From Artemisia argyi (taxonomy: Eukaryota > Streptophyta > Magnoliopsida > Asterales > Asteraceae): a stretch of DNA of 64,000 nucleotides. The notes beneath the pieces were generated by a model. The model ran no database searches. It saw only the letters and a list, made by a program, of their open reading frames with translations, and had not been told where the DNA came from. How positions within the stretch are numbered: position 1 is the first letter of the stretch; every line of letters begins with the position of its first letter. This document shows positions 33,641 through 43,802 of the stretch, piece after piece. Position numbers and translations under genes: made by a program. The stretch spans positions 73,297,757 to 73,361,756 of the forward strand of contig CM060686.1 of the NCBI GenBank assembly GCA_030686995.1, read 5' to 3'.

Positions 33641-36600
33641 TGATTGAGCCCAAACGGTCAACCTAAATTAACCAAGTGAATTGGTCAACAAGGTCAGACA
33701 GCCTAGAGTCAATGCTCCGTGGATAGTATAGAGTTTCCCCTGGTCGTTATGTCACGACGAGATTGAAATGGTGTTTTGAAATGTTTGTGGGAATGAGTGG
33801 CACTGAGGACAGTAACCAACAAAGCTTTGGATTTGATTACACTACTGATTGCTTGGTATTTAAGTGAATGAAACAGTATTAACAATTACAGAATCAAAGA
33901 TTTAAACAAACGTGAATAAATTAACAATCAAAAATGATTACAGACAGAAGAAAATGTGAGATTTAAGCTAAAATAAACTACAGGGGGTGAAAATGAAAAT
34001 TTTACAGACTTAATATTAAAAGAAAATTTAATTAAAAAGAAAATTATTTTTTTGATTATTTTATTATTTTTTTACTAATTAAAAACTATTTTAACTATTT
34101 AATAATTAATAAAAACTAATTTAAATCTACTTTTTAACTGCTAATAATACCTAAATGACTTAGAAAATTTTAGAAAAATTTATAAAACTAATTAACCATC
34201 ACAGGAATCCTAAAAAAATTATAAAAAGTTTATAAAAATTATATTTAGACTATTTTACTAATTAATTACTTATTTATTAATTAAAATCTAATTAACTAAA
34301 TTAATTAGGAAAAATAGAAAATGAACAGTAGTAATTAAGAAACTATTTTCTAAAAATACTTTATGATTTATAAAACCTAGGAAAAATATAAAAAGGTACT
34401 GTTGTTAGATAAAAATTTATAAAACTATTTAATTAACTAATATTACTTAATTACTAATTAAACTAATATTAATTCTAATAAATACTAAATGAAAATAGAA
34501 AAATCTAGAAAAATTACTGAAAATACTTTAATATAAAAGAAATTTAAGAAAAATATAAAAATGATAAAGTGCTCAATAATAAGTTGAAAAGAAAAATTAA
34601 ATAGATAAATCCTATTAAATAGAAGATATCAATAATTTTAAATTTGGGTTTTCTTTTTTTTTCTTTTTTTTTTTTTTTTTTTTTTTTTTTTGAAAAACTA
34701 TTTTATACCTAAAAACTAAAAACTTTTGTGAAAACAACTTTTCCCAAGATTAAAAATAAGCAAAATGGACACAAAAAGCTTTCATAGTTGACTTTTGCTA
34801 AAAATAAGCTTCTGTGGGGTCCACAGAGGTGGATTATGGTTTAGACTAGCTAAGTGGACTGAAATAAACAAGAAACAACAAGAGAATACCACTGATAAGC
34901 AAATAAGCACAAAAATAAGCACTTTGAAATCTAACTTTTACACAGAAATGGGACAAGTTTTGATGGCCAAAATATGTGGGTTCCAGTGAGCTTAAGCTTA
35001 AAACATTGCTTGAACTAGGTAGAGGACCAGCTGGGGAGTCCAAAGAACCAAAAATGACTAAGTGGGGCCCACTGTGGTGGTCTGTGGGACCCACCAAAGG
35101 TGGGTGTGCTACTGTGCAGCAGGGGAGCAGACAGCCCTGCAGCTGTGTTTGGGTGAATGTGGAGCCCACTAGAAAATTCACAAAAATATACTGATTGTGG
35201 GATTCTAAAGATTAGGTGGGGGCTTCAAATGGTGAAAAGCACAAGTCCTGAATCCAAGCACAAAATTCTAAACAATTCTCACAAATTTTAGATTTTGGCA
35301 AAGGGTACCATTTTGACTTTTGTGATTAAACACCTACTTTGACTAAATTGAGATTCTAAGGATCCTAGGCACCTAAAATGGATATGTTAACCCTAAATGA
35401 GATTAATACAAGCTATGTTAACAAGTTTTAAACCTAGATGGAGATTATACTACCCTATATCCTTATCAGTGGTCTATCACAAGACCTTAAGAGGGAATTT
35501 TGACTTTTTCACTAAAATTACTAAAGTAAAAGTTGAATTAGACTAATTTGAGCATAAGAATGGTACTGAGATAGGTTTTGTCCAAGTTCAACAACAAATA
35601 CATACTTTAACAGATTGAACCAAACACCCCTTTATTAGGCTGTTTCACTAACTTTTTGAGTTTTAGACTTAATCTAACCAAACTAATGATCAAACTATAT
35701 TACTTAACTGTATTAAAGATTAAATGAACAACAAAATTAAGCAAAGAACACTTAGAACACTAAAATGTAGTTTAAGCTAAATAAAGGCAGTGTAAATGTA
35801 AATATGAGCAATTACGAAACCAACTGAGCAATTAAGCAACTATAAACAATAACATGACTAAGAACTACCAAAGTAGCTCTAAAGCACAGGAAAAAGCAAT
35901 TAAGGACTATGATACAGTAAAAAGGCACAAAGTGATATTTGAGCTTAGAAATGGATCAAAGCTGAGATCATGTAATCAAGGGACCAAATTCACTTCCAAT
36001 GGATTGTCACTAAGCCAATAAAATTATTTCAATCCAAATGATTACCCTGCTCAGTCTCCTTCTTCTTCTTTCCTTGATTTTTTATTTTTTTCAATATTTA
36101 TTTGTATTTTTCTCATTTTTTTTTATCTAAACTGAATTAAACTTATTCTAAACCTTTGAAATCTTTTAAAAACTTATACATTAACTTAAATAAACTGAAT
36201 GGAACAGGAATTAACAACTTTAAACAAAATTAAGTAAATTTGTCAAATTTACTTTAAAATGCTAAAATTGAAATTACTAAATGAAACTTGAATCTAATGC
36301 TTGCAATAAGTTTGGATTACATAAATAAAACAGATTACAACTAATTTAATCTAAGAAACACTTGAAATTAAACTAATTTTAATCTTACATTAATCTACAC
36401 TACTTTATACTACATTACACTACTTTCTCTTTCTCTCCTGCTTCTCCCTGCTTTTATAGATGTCCCAAAAGGTCTTGTGGGTCCTCTGGTCAAATACCAG
36501 CAATAATATGAACCATTGATTGTCTGAAATCCATCCTAGCCATTTGTTGGATTTGGCGGGAAAATAAAAAGTTCACCATTTGGCCTGTAAATTGCAATTG

Positions 36601-37454
36601 GGGTGGGTGGTGGCATTAAATGCTCTTGAGAGGTGTAATGAGGAAGGGATAAGGGTGGATGGTGGACTGGGCAAGTGGTGGTGGTATTGCAGGTGGTGGT
36701 ATTGTAGGGGGAGACAGTTTGGGGGGAAAGGGTGGTTTGGTCAAACTGTTTGACCCTGGTTTTATTCAAAGGGAAACGGGCTTGGGGAGTATTTGGGCCA
36801 AGGGAGTGTTTGTGGGCTGGATTGGTGATGGCTATGTTGTATGTTGGATTGGATTTGGTGCAAAGATTAACTTTGGATCCGTTTGGTTTGTAGTATTAAT
36901 AACAAGGACCAAAATTGTAACACTCTGAAAATTGAGGGACCTGATTTGTAAATTTCCCAAAGTTAAACAAGGACCATTATTGCCAAGTGTGAATAACCCA
37001 AGGACCATTTATGTAATTTTCCAATATTTATCAAAAAGGACTAGATTTGTCAGGATAAATAGTACAAGGGCTATATATGTAAGTTTTTCCAATTTAAAAT
37101 GCCCAGGGACTATTTTGCCATTTTTGAAACTTCAGGGATCAAAACTGTAATTTCCTAAAACTTTTTATCCAAGGGTGAAACTTGATAACTTGTGATTTCC
37201 CAAGGACCAATGTTGACTTTTCTTTCAAAATAAATGCTTAGGGACTAATTTTGACAAGTTTTGAAAGTTGGGAGACTGAAACTGCTAATTATGCAAACTT
37301 TGTTCATTTTTCATCTGTTTTCAATCATTTTGCATCTGAAACATATAAAACACAATTTTAGGATATTTTCTATATTATGATGCATATTTGAGTATTTTTG
37401 GATGTTTTGGCAGTTCAGATGAGACAAAAATGATGAGTATTTACACACTCATCA
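33641..37454 (-). repeat. 3' LTR of the outer element (3814 bp)
   Basis: On the minus strand it begins TGATGAGTGTGTAAATACTC and ends GGGCTCAATCA. It includes an AT-rich third (34000-34640), a poly-T expansion (about 34650-34690) missing from the other copy, a GC-richer part with GGGCCCAC/GGACCCAC motifs (34812-35172), and a degenerate GGGACYAAAA repeat zone (36890-37290). Confidence 0.88.
34846..35181 (-). CDS. LTR-resident ORF, 111 aa, doubtful coding
   Basis: Reads in the element's sense direction, starting MNFLVGSTFTQTQLQGC. A same-length ORF is at 62922-63257 in the other LTR (start MIFLMGPTFTKTQLQGC) and a shorter relative is in the solo LTR at 45270-45488 (start MNFSLGPTFTQTDLQG). Similarity between the two LTRs follows from their origin. 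Similarity to the solo LTR may only reflect DNA homology. It has no known domain. Confidence 0.25.
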   Translation of the reverse strand: MNFLVGSTFTQTQLQGCLLPCCTVAHPPLVGPTDHHSGPHLVIFGSLDSPAGPLPSSSNVLSLSSLEPTYFGHQNLSHFCVKVRFQSAYFCAYLLISGILLLFLVYFSPLS

Positions 37455-37506
37455 ATCCACCACACTAAATTATTGCTAGTCCCTAGCAATCTTTTATGAA
37501 AATTTA

Positions 37507-37835
37507 ATGGATTTGAAGTCTCTTTACCAAAAGTCATTACTTCTAGAGTAGCCAAATGTTTCAATTCAAGTAAGAACTATGGTACACTGATAACCATATG
37601 ATTTTGAGCAAACCATAAGCTGTCAACGGATTTGATTTGTCTTTACCAGAAGCCGTTTGCTTCTGGACTAGCCAACTCTTTGATAAAATTATCATCTTGG
37701 TGAGTTGATTACCATACAATTTTGGGAAAATTGTCAGCCACAAACGGATTTGATATATCTTTACCAAGAGCCGTTTGCTCCTGGATTAGCCAGTCCTTTT
37801 GTGGTTTAGACAAGGTAGACTGATAACCATAAAAA
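37507..37835. repeat. Three tandem repeats of about 118 bp in the outer element's 3' region
   Basis: Copies start at 37507, 37626 and 37744 with (A/C)GGATTTGA, followed by CTTTACCA, a stem-loop centred on CCGTTTG, TAGCCA and GATAACCATA-like sequence. Tat-type elements often have such 3' subrepeats. Confidence 0.8.
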
Positions 37836-37921
37836 TTTTGAAATAAAGTGAAAAAAATTTTAAATTTTTTTGCCAAAAATGGGGGTACTAGAAGGTAAAA
37901 TATGACCAAATTCGCTAGAAT

Positions 37922-38130
37922 TCCCCCCCCCCCCACACTTAGAATTGAATATTGTCCCCAATATTCAAAGTCCCGGCTATTATGCCGACCCTTTGAACGT
38001 AAAAAGGCAACATTACAAGTTAAATGTGGAAACACCATTTTTCACTTTATTTATATATACATACACACCTTTTTTCTCTCTCAAAGTATATACATGGTAA
38101 CAACAGCAGGGGTGACTCCCCCACACTTAG
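37922..38130 (-). other. Purine tracts of AAGTGTGGGGG type in the outer element
   Basis: On the minus strand CTAAGTGTGGGGGG (37922-37943) and CTAAGTGTGGGGGAG (near 38116-38131) match the polypurine-like tracts of Tat/Athila elements. The tract touching the 3' LTR is AGTGTGGTGGA (37455-37466). Confidence 0.5.
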
Positions 38131-38252
38131 GGTAAAAACCCATATGCATGTTACTGTTTTTGTTTACCGAGTCGCTAGCTTGACTCGACCCCGAATTCAT
38201 TGGTTCATGGGGAAGTATCATGTGGAAGAGACAATCTCCATCGGACTTTCAT

Positions 38253-38948
38253 TCAAGATGTTTGGAAAAACATTTGAAGCACGTGAAAGTTCCACACCGA
38301 TGAGATAAGTACCCGGCTTCGCTTAGAATGGTAAATGGAAATTCCCGGGTCAAAAATAGTGTCTTCATTCCCGAAGGAGTGAAGAACAGGAGAAGCCACG
38401 GGATAAATGAAGAAGAGGAAGAAAGTCATGATAAATATCATGACTAACTCATCATCACCCGCAGGAGAATTCATAATATCATGAATCTCATCTTTTAAGC
38501 TCGTTTGATCAAGACATATCTCGGGTGTGTCTAGATCAAAGTAGAAATTATCATACTCCGGCGGAGATATGATATGAGTAAGTTCATTAGAGAACTCCTC
38601 AAAGGTGAATGAATCATATTCTGGATTAATGTGAGTGAGTTCATAGGAGAACTCATCGAAGGTAAATGATTCATATTCGAGGAGAGAATTATGAGACTGA
38701 GAAGTGGTACTGCCATTAATCTTCTCTCCCATAGGATCAAAATGGAAGGCTTCAAATTCCGGTATAGAATCATCGGAAAGAATGTCACTATCCTTAATGG
38801 GGATAGTAGATGACATAGGATTCTTATTGAAAGCCTCGATTTTAGAAATGAGGAAACTGGACATTCAATAATGTTGCACGAAGTGCTTCATCTTTGATTT
38901 CAGTATCAGTTTCATCATTCTCTTCTTCTAAGCTGACTAGCTCAGAAG
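38253..38948 (-). pseudogene. Outer element acidic ORF, 3' part (separated by the inner insertion)
   Basis: Continues the ORF cut at 59541. The longest open part is 38253-38864. It repeats the segment (Y/T)EFSNELTHI and similar EEF/DEF-NELTHI units several times in a Glu/Asp/Ser-rich context. It ends with LHSFGNEDTIFDPGISIYHS, a hallmark end of a gag-like ORF common in Asteraceae Tat elements. A frameshift lies just upstream of 38864, and another near 38300 replaces the usual tail. Function is unknown. Confidence 0.75.
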
Positions 38949-38953
38949 GTAAT
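38949..38953 (+). other. Target duplication GTAAT of the inner gypsy element (left)
   Basis: GTAAT before the 5' LTR matches GTAAT at 59536-59540 after the 3' LTR. Confidence 0.9.
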
Positions 38954-39159
38954 TGATGAGGCGAAAAATGAACCATTTTTAGGGGGTCATTTTAGCCTGG
39001 ATTCGAATTTATTTGATCAAATATTGCCCTAAATCGTTCCTTTTGTCATTTTAGGTACTTTTGGAGTAAATTCTGGAAAAGGAAGCATTTTGGACGTTTT
39101 TGGAGCAAAAAAGTGAAGAAAACGGCAAAGTCTTAATTTTCCTTGCTGGGAACAGTACC

Positions 39160-39410
39160 TGACGGCGTCAAGAGTTTCCAAGTGACGGTGTCAAGAGCAA
39201 TGCAAGAGGTGGAAGTGGATAAAGTCCGTGATGATCCAGAGAGTTTTGTACTAAGGAGATGACGACGTCACCATAGGCCGTCATGGTCCAAATATTGGTG
39301 ACGGCCCAAAGTAACTTTACACATGACGGTGTCAAAAGTGGATCTAGACAATCCGATTTAATTATGGGCGGCAAGTTGACGGCGTCAGAATTTCCTTCTT
39401 GACGTCGTCA
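39160..39410 (+). promoter_or_regulatory. Cluster of six TGACGNYGTCA palindromes
   Basis: Positions 39160, 39183, 39260, 39324, 39377 and 39400 each carry an 11-mer of the form TGACG-N-(C/T)GTCA. TGACG half-sites also occur at 39279 (reverse) and 39299. TGACG is the core bound by plant TGA-class bZIP factors, and the cluster ends 13 bp before the TATA box. Binding is inferred. Confidence 0.55.
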
Positions 39411-39422
39411 CCCTGTAAAATC

Positions 39423-39430
39423 TATATATA
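39423..39430 (+). promoter_or_regulatory. TATA box of the inner gypsy LTR
   Basis: TATATATA, also present in the 3' LTR near 58561. It predicts a start near 39455. Confidence 0.6.
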
Positions 39431-40401
39431 GTTTTGCAATTTTCATTCATTAGAGTGTAACTTTTAGGGTGTAACTTTGGAGAGAAACCCTAGTCCGAAT
39501 TTCACAGCTTTTTCAAGGGTTTTTACCCTTTGAAACCTCTTATGTTCAATTGAGATAAGTCCTCTTTCAATTCAATCAATATGTCTATGTGTTGCTTGAA
39601 TATATCTTACACTTGTCTTCAATTTAACATGCTTGGCTAGATCTCTTGTGTGTTTGCTTAGATGTAGTGAAACCTAGATGTTAATTATGGGTTGATTGTT
39701 TGTTTATAGTTGTTATGGATGATTGTATTCGATGTTAGGCTTAAGAAAACTGGCAGACTTCTATTGGTAACATGCTTGAACGTCTTAAGAAACATGATCA
39801 GAGGTGTACTATGATTTTTGGTTGTATTTAATGCGTAGGAGAATTCTAATGATCCCATGTTAGGAGCTTCTAACGGCTCGACATAGGAGTGAAGTAGGAT
39901 CCTATAGAGTTAGGGAATATTGTACACGGCCCTACGACTAGTATTGAGGAATACGACCCGTCATCCATGCAATTGTAGCAAACTATCAACCTATAAAAGA
40001 TATCTAGGGAGTAATGAAACCTAAGTAAACACAACTTTCCCTATTATTGTTTACACCAAATTAGTAATTAGCTATTTTCATTTCTGTCATTTTATTTTAA
40101 TTGCATTTGTAGTAAATTGGGTTAGTTGGCTAGCAACTAATTCCGCCCACTCTTCCAAAAACCGAGATTTTATTTGCTTTTAAAAAATATTAAAATACAA
40201 AAAGAATCATCCCTCACCTCTAGACCTAGTTTTTAGGCTTTCTAATCCTAGCGACACTATTCCTGAGTTGAACGATCAATCCCCCGGTACTTGTCACTAT
40301 ACTATACTACAACGATCAGGTACACTGCCTGGTGGGGGTTGTAAGCTTCTCGAGATCCCTCGAGAGGTAAAGCCTAGTGCGATTCCCACGTATCAAGTTT
40401 T

Positions 40402-40419
40402 TGGCGCCGCTGCCGGGGA
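40402..40419 (+). other. Primer binding site, tRNA-Asp type
   Basis: TGGCGCCGCTGCCGGGGA lies 6 bp inside the 5' LTR. It matches the Athila/Tat primer site for tRNA-Asp with one change (GCTG for GTTG). Confidence 0.88.
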
Positions 40420-40564
40420 ATAGTCATTGTCTAGGTTAGGATTTCTTTCTATTAGGTCTACTTGCTAGATTCCTTTCTAGCAAGATTTTATTTTTATTTC
40501 TAGGTTTTCTTTAGTCTATCTTATTTCTTCGTGTCTTTGTTCGTAACCGTTACCATCCGACATC

Positions 40565-41839
40565 ATGGAAGGTGGTAACATCTTTGAACCCATTAACCCA
40601 CCACAACAAAACCACCCACAAAACCCACCACTAGCAAACCAACCTCTTAGGCCCCGAACCTTAGGAGAGTATTCCCGTCCTAGCCACCAAGGCTATCGAA
40701 ACACTATTGAGCTCACTTAAGGAGCCAATGTGTTCCCCTTGCGATCCGACACCATCTGGTTGGTGCAAAGCGGATGTGCATTCCATGGACTTCGTTCCGA
40801 AGATCCTAATCAACATCTCAAGGACTTCCTTAAAATTGTATATTCTATAGACCTTGATGTTACAACTAGAGAGTCGACCCGATTACGCCTATTCCAATTC
40901 TCTCTACGTGATCAAGCTAGTCAATGGCTTGAACGTTTACCCGCGGGGATCCGTCACCTCATGGGATGATCTCACCACTCGTTTCCTTGCTCAATTTTTC
41001 CACCGGGGAAAACTGCGATGCTTAGAAATGAAATCTTGATGTTCCAACAACGTCAAGGTTAAACTTTCTACGAAGCATGGGCTCGTTTCAAGGACTTACT
41101 CCAAAAAGTCCCTCATCATGGTATAAATCTTTGGCTATTGGTTCAAATCTTCTATGACCATGTTGACTTTCACACCAAACGTACCATTGATCGAGCCACC
41201 GGAGGTAGATTACGTGATAGGAACGCCGAGGAATCTTGGGAAATTATTGATGAACTTGCCTTCGATAATCAAGAAGTATGGGAAATCAATCATGCTGTAA
41301 AAGCGGCTATCAACGCAATCTCGACATCTGGGGAGATTAATCAAATCTCCGAAGAACTCCTTTGTAAACTTGAGGTAAAGGTTGACTATCTCGAGGAAAA
41401 ACAAAAGAGACCTTTAAGTCCCAGACGGGCAACTGTCAATTCTGTCTCAAAAATGATCCCAACACCATTGTCTAAGTCACCCTCTAGAGAGAATGTCAAA
41501 ACCTTTCAAAATTATACTCCACCTTATTCACCTCCTCAAAGCCTTAGCCTGGAATTCGAAGCTCGAATGAGAGAGTACATGGCAACCCATTCTGAGCGGC
41601 TTTCTAAATTTGAGGAAGCTGTTTATAAACAAAAGGAGGAGATGCAAGAGAAAATGAAGGAGATGATGAGCCTAGTGGAGGAGTATGCAACCCTAAAAAC
41701 TCCAGAAATGATGTTACTAAGGAAAGAAAGTGCTACCCCCACTACCCGATTTATAAATTCTATCACAATTGTCCATGAGGATAATGAGGAAAAAGAAATC
41801 CCTAGTGAACAAACCATTGAGGAACCACCAAAATCCTAA
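40565..41839 (+). pseudogene. Gypsy gag, broken by stops and frameshifts
   Basis: ATG 40565 opens with MEGGNIFEPINPP and reaches the retrotransposon gag core: NQHLKDFLKIVYSIDL, LRLFQFSLRDQASQWLERLP, then TSWDDLTTRFLAQFF in another frame, then YEAWARFKDLLQKVPHHG. In-frame stops are TAA 40718-40720 and TAA 41060-41062. The frame shifts near 40950 and returns near 41025. The last 233 codons (41138-41839) are open and end in a Glu/Lys-rich coiled-coil-like tail. No zinc knuckle is seen. The capsid role is known from the family; this copy cannot give a full-length product. Confidence 0.85.
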
Positions 41840-42856
41840 TCATTAGGTTACTACCTAAAACATGATATAAATGAGAATACCATAACAAATTAGATAAAAG
41901 GTGACGGGCGTAACCAATCCTCCAAACAGGTTTCAAAGAAGGAGAAAGAGGGGGAAGATGAGTATGATACATTACCTGGGGGACCGGTATTTGAGAAACT
42001 ACTTGTACAAAAAGTAGCTACTAAGCAGATGGCTTGTGGAAACTTTGAGATACCAGCCAGCATTGGAAATTTGCAATGTCTGAATGCTTTCGCCGACCAA
42101 GGATCGGAAGTAAATCTTATGCCCCTAACTGTCTACACCCAACTAACCTCAGAAATGCCACCCACCACCCGTGTTAGGCTATCCTTCGCTGGACACTCTT
42201 ATGTGTACCTTTTAGGAATTGCAGAGGATGTGCTGGTCAATGTTGCAGGATTTATGTATCCCGTTGATTTCATGATCGTCGATGATAAGGGAGGTGGATG
42301 CATGCCAATAATCCTAGGGGCACTGTTCCTTACCACCGCAAGAGCTGTTATTAGGTATGAAAAAAGGGAAATTGAGCTTAAGTCAGGAAAAAGAAAGATT
42401 ATTCCCATGACCCCACGATGTGCACAAGAAAGCTTGATGAAGAGAAAGCTCAAAAACAACATTGACACATCGCCTAATTGTGTTCAAGAAAAGATTCTTG
42501 CATGGGAAACAAGGATCAAAAGTTACAAAGAAACTGAGCATGAAGGAAACAAAGGCTGCAACAAAGTTCATGTCTAGTTTGAATGTAGTCAACCAACGGA
42601 GAATCATGTACCATTCGCGAAAGGAGACCTGGTACTCTTAAGACACTCAAAGATAACAGTACCTCCCGATAAACCAAGTCCCTGGTGGTATGGACCATTC
42701 ACAATTGAAGGCATAGGCCAAGATGAGATAGCTAACTTGAGCAGTAAAGGAGGAGGGGAGATGACTGCGAGTATCGATCGATTGAAACACCACCACCATG
42801 ATAGTGAGGATCATAATTATATGGGATACGTCATCTCGAGAGATGAGGTCACGTAA
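41840..42856 (+). pseudogene. Retropepsin plus integrase C-terminal tail, RT/integrase core missing
   Basis: One frame with a single TAG (42575-42577). The protease part (from about 41950) has NAFADQGSEVNLMPLTVY, where family members have D-(T/L/S)-G at the active site; here it is DQG. The ILGALFLTTARAVIRYEK block follows. After the TAG the same frame gives FAKGDLVLLRHSKITVPPDK and WWYGPFTIEG, the C-terminal tail found at the end of Tat/Athila integrases. The whole RT, RNase H and integrase core are absent although the frame stays the same across the junction. Confidence 0.8.
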
Positions 42857-43797
42857 TAGCCCATGACTTTGAGTCTAGCTACAAGACCCATAAATAAAGA
42901 AAAACGCTTCTTGGGAGGTAACCCATGTTTTGTGTGATTTTTATTTATTTGATTGTTATTTGTTTTCGTATGCATGCTTTATTTTTATTGTTGGTAGATC
43001 ATGTTACAAACTAAATTGTGAAAATGCTTTATTTTGTCGTTTAACTTCTTCTTAACTTCATATAAAGGTATTTTGAAAAAGATAAGTGTAAGGGGAAACC
43101 CCAAATTTGTTTCTAAGAATGAATTTGATCATGATTCTCCACAATATTAAATGGACATGTGTATTAGTAGTTGTTAGAGTCAAATGCTTGTATCGAGTCA
43201 TAATGATGTTTTGCAGGATTTTCCAGGAAGTGGGACATAAGTTTTTCCAGAAAATTTCCGAAAACTTAACATAAAGATTTCTGCAGGTCACTTCTGACGG
43301 CGTCAGGAATTAATTCCTGACGGCATCATGTGTAAAATTCTGGAAATTTTGCTAGTTTTGTTTTTCTAACGGAGTCTTAAAGTTTTTGTTAATTCTTTAG
43401 TTTTGTAAACTCCAGGAAATCTGCAAACATTCATTCCACAAGCATTATATCTTAAATTGTTTTCTAGGACTTGTTAGTATATATAGATTGCCGCTGTTTT
43501 TACGCGAGGTTGCTTTGTTTGTTTTCTGAGGTTTAACAGGTTATATATGACAAGAAGATGATTTATTTTTCTGGAAGGGAAGCTTTGAATGTTCATTTTC
43601 TTGGAGGAAGATCTAACCTTGTTACCACACTATCCACGCCGAACGAATCAGGGAAGTATTTGATTTCATTCTTTTACCTATTTCACTTTTACATTCTTTA
43701 ATTGAAAATTGGGGACAATGTTCATCCTAAGAGTAAGGGGAGGGTAAATGATGATACCTTATAGGATACAATTGCACTTGAGTTTGTTTGTTTGATG
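42857..43797 (+). other. 3' non-coding region of the inner gypsy element, first part
   Basis: Contains the Tat landmark CTTGGGAGGTAACCCATG, two more TGACGG(C)GTCA-type palindromes (43295-43305, and TGACGGCATCA at 43318-43328), and GGGGACAATGTTC near 43711. It resumes at 56614 after the solo LTR. Confidence 0.65.
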
Positions 43798-43802
43798 GTA
43801 GG
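43798..43802. other. Target duplication GTAGG of the solo LTR (left)
   Basis: GTAGG here equals GTAGG at 56609-56613. Confidence 0.88.

Larger units (their letters stand above)
38954..40395 (+). repeat. 5' LTR of the inner gypsy element (1442 bp)
   Basis: Begins TGATGAGGCGAAAAATGAAC and ends GATTCCCACGTATCA. The U3 part has six TGACGNYGTCA palindromes just before a TATA box; the rest is T-rich with a long leader-like part. Confidence 0.93.
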
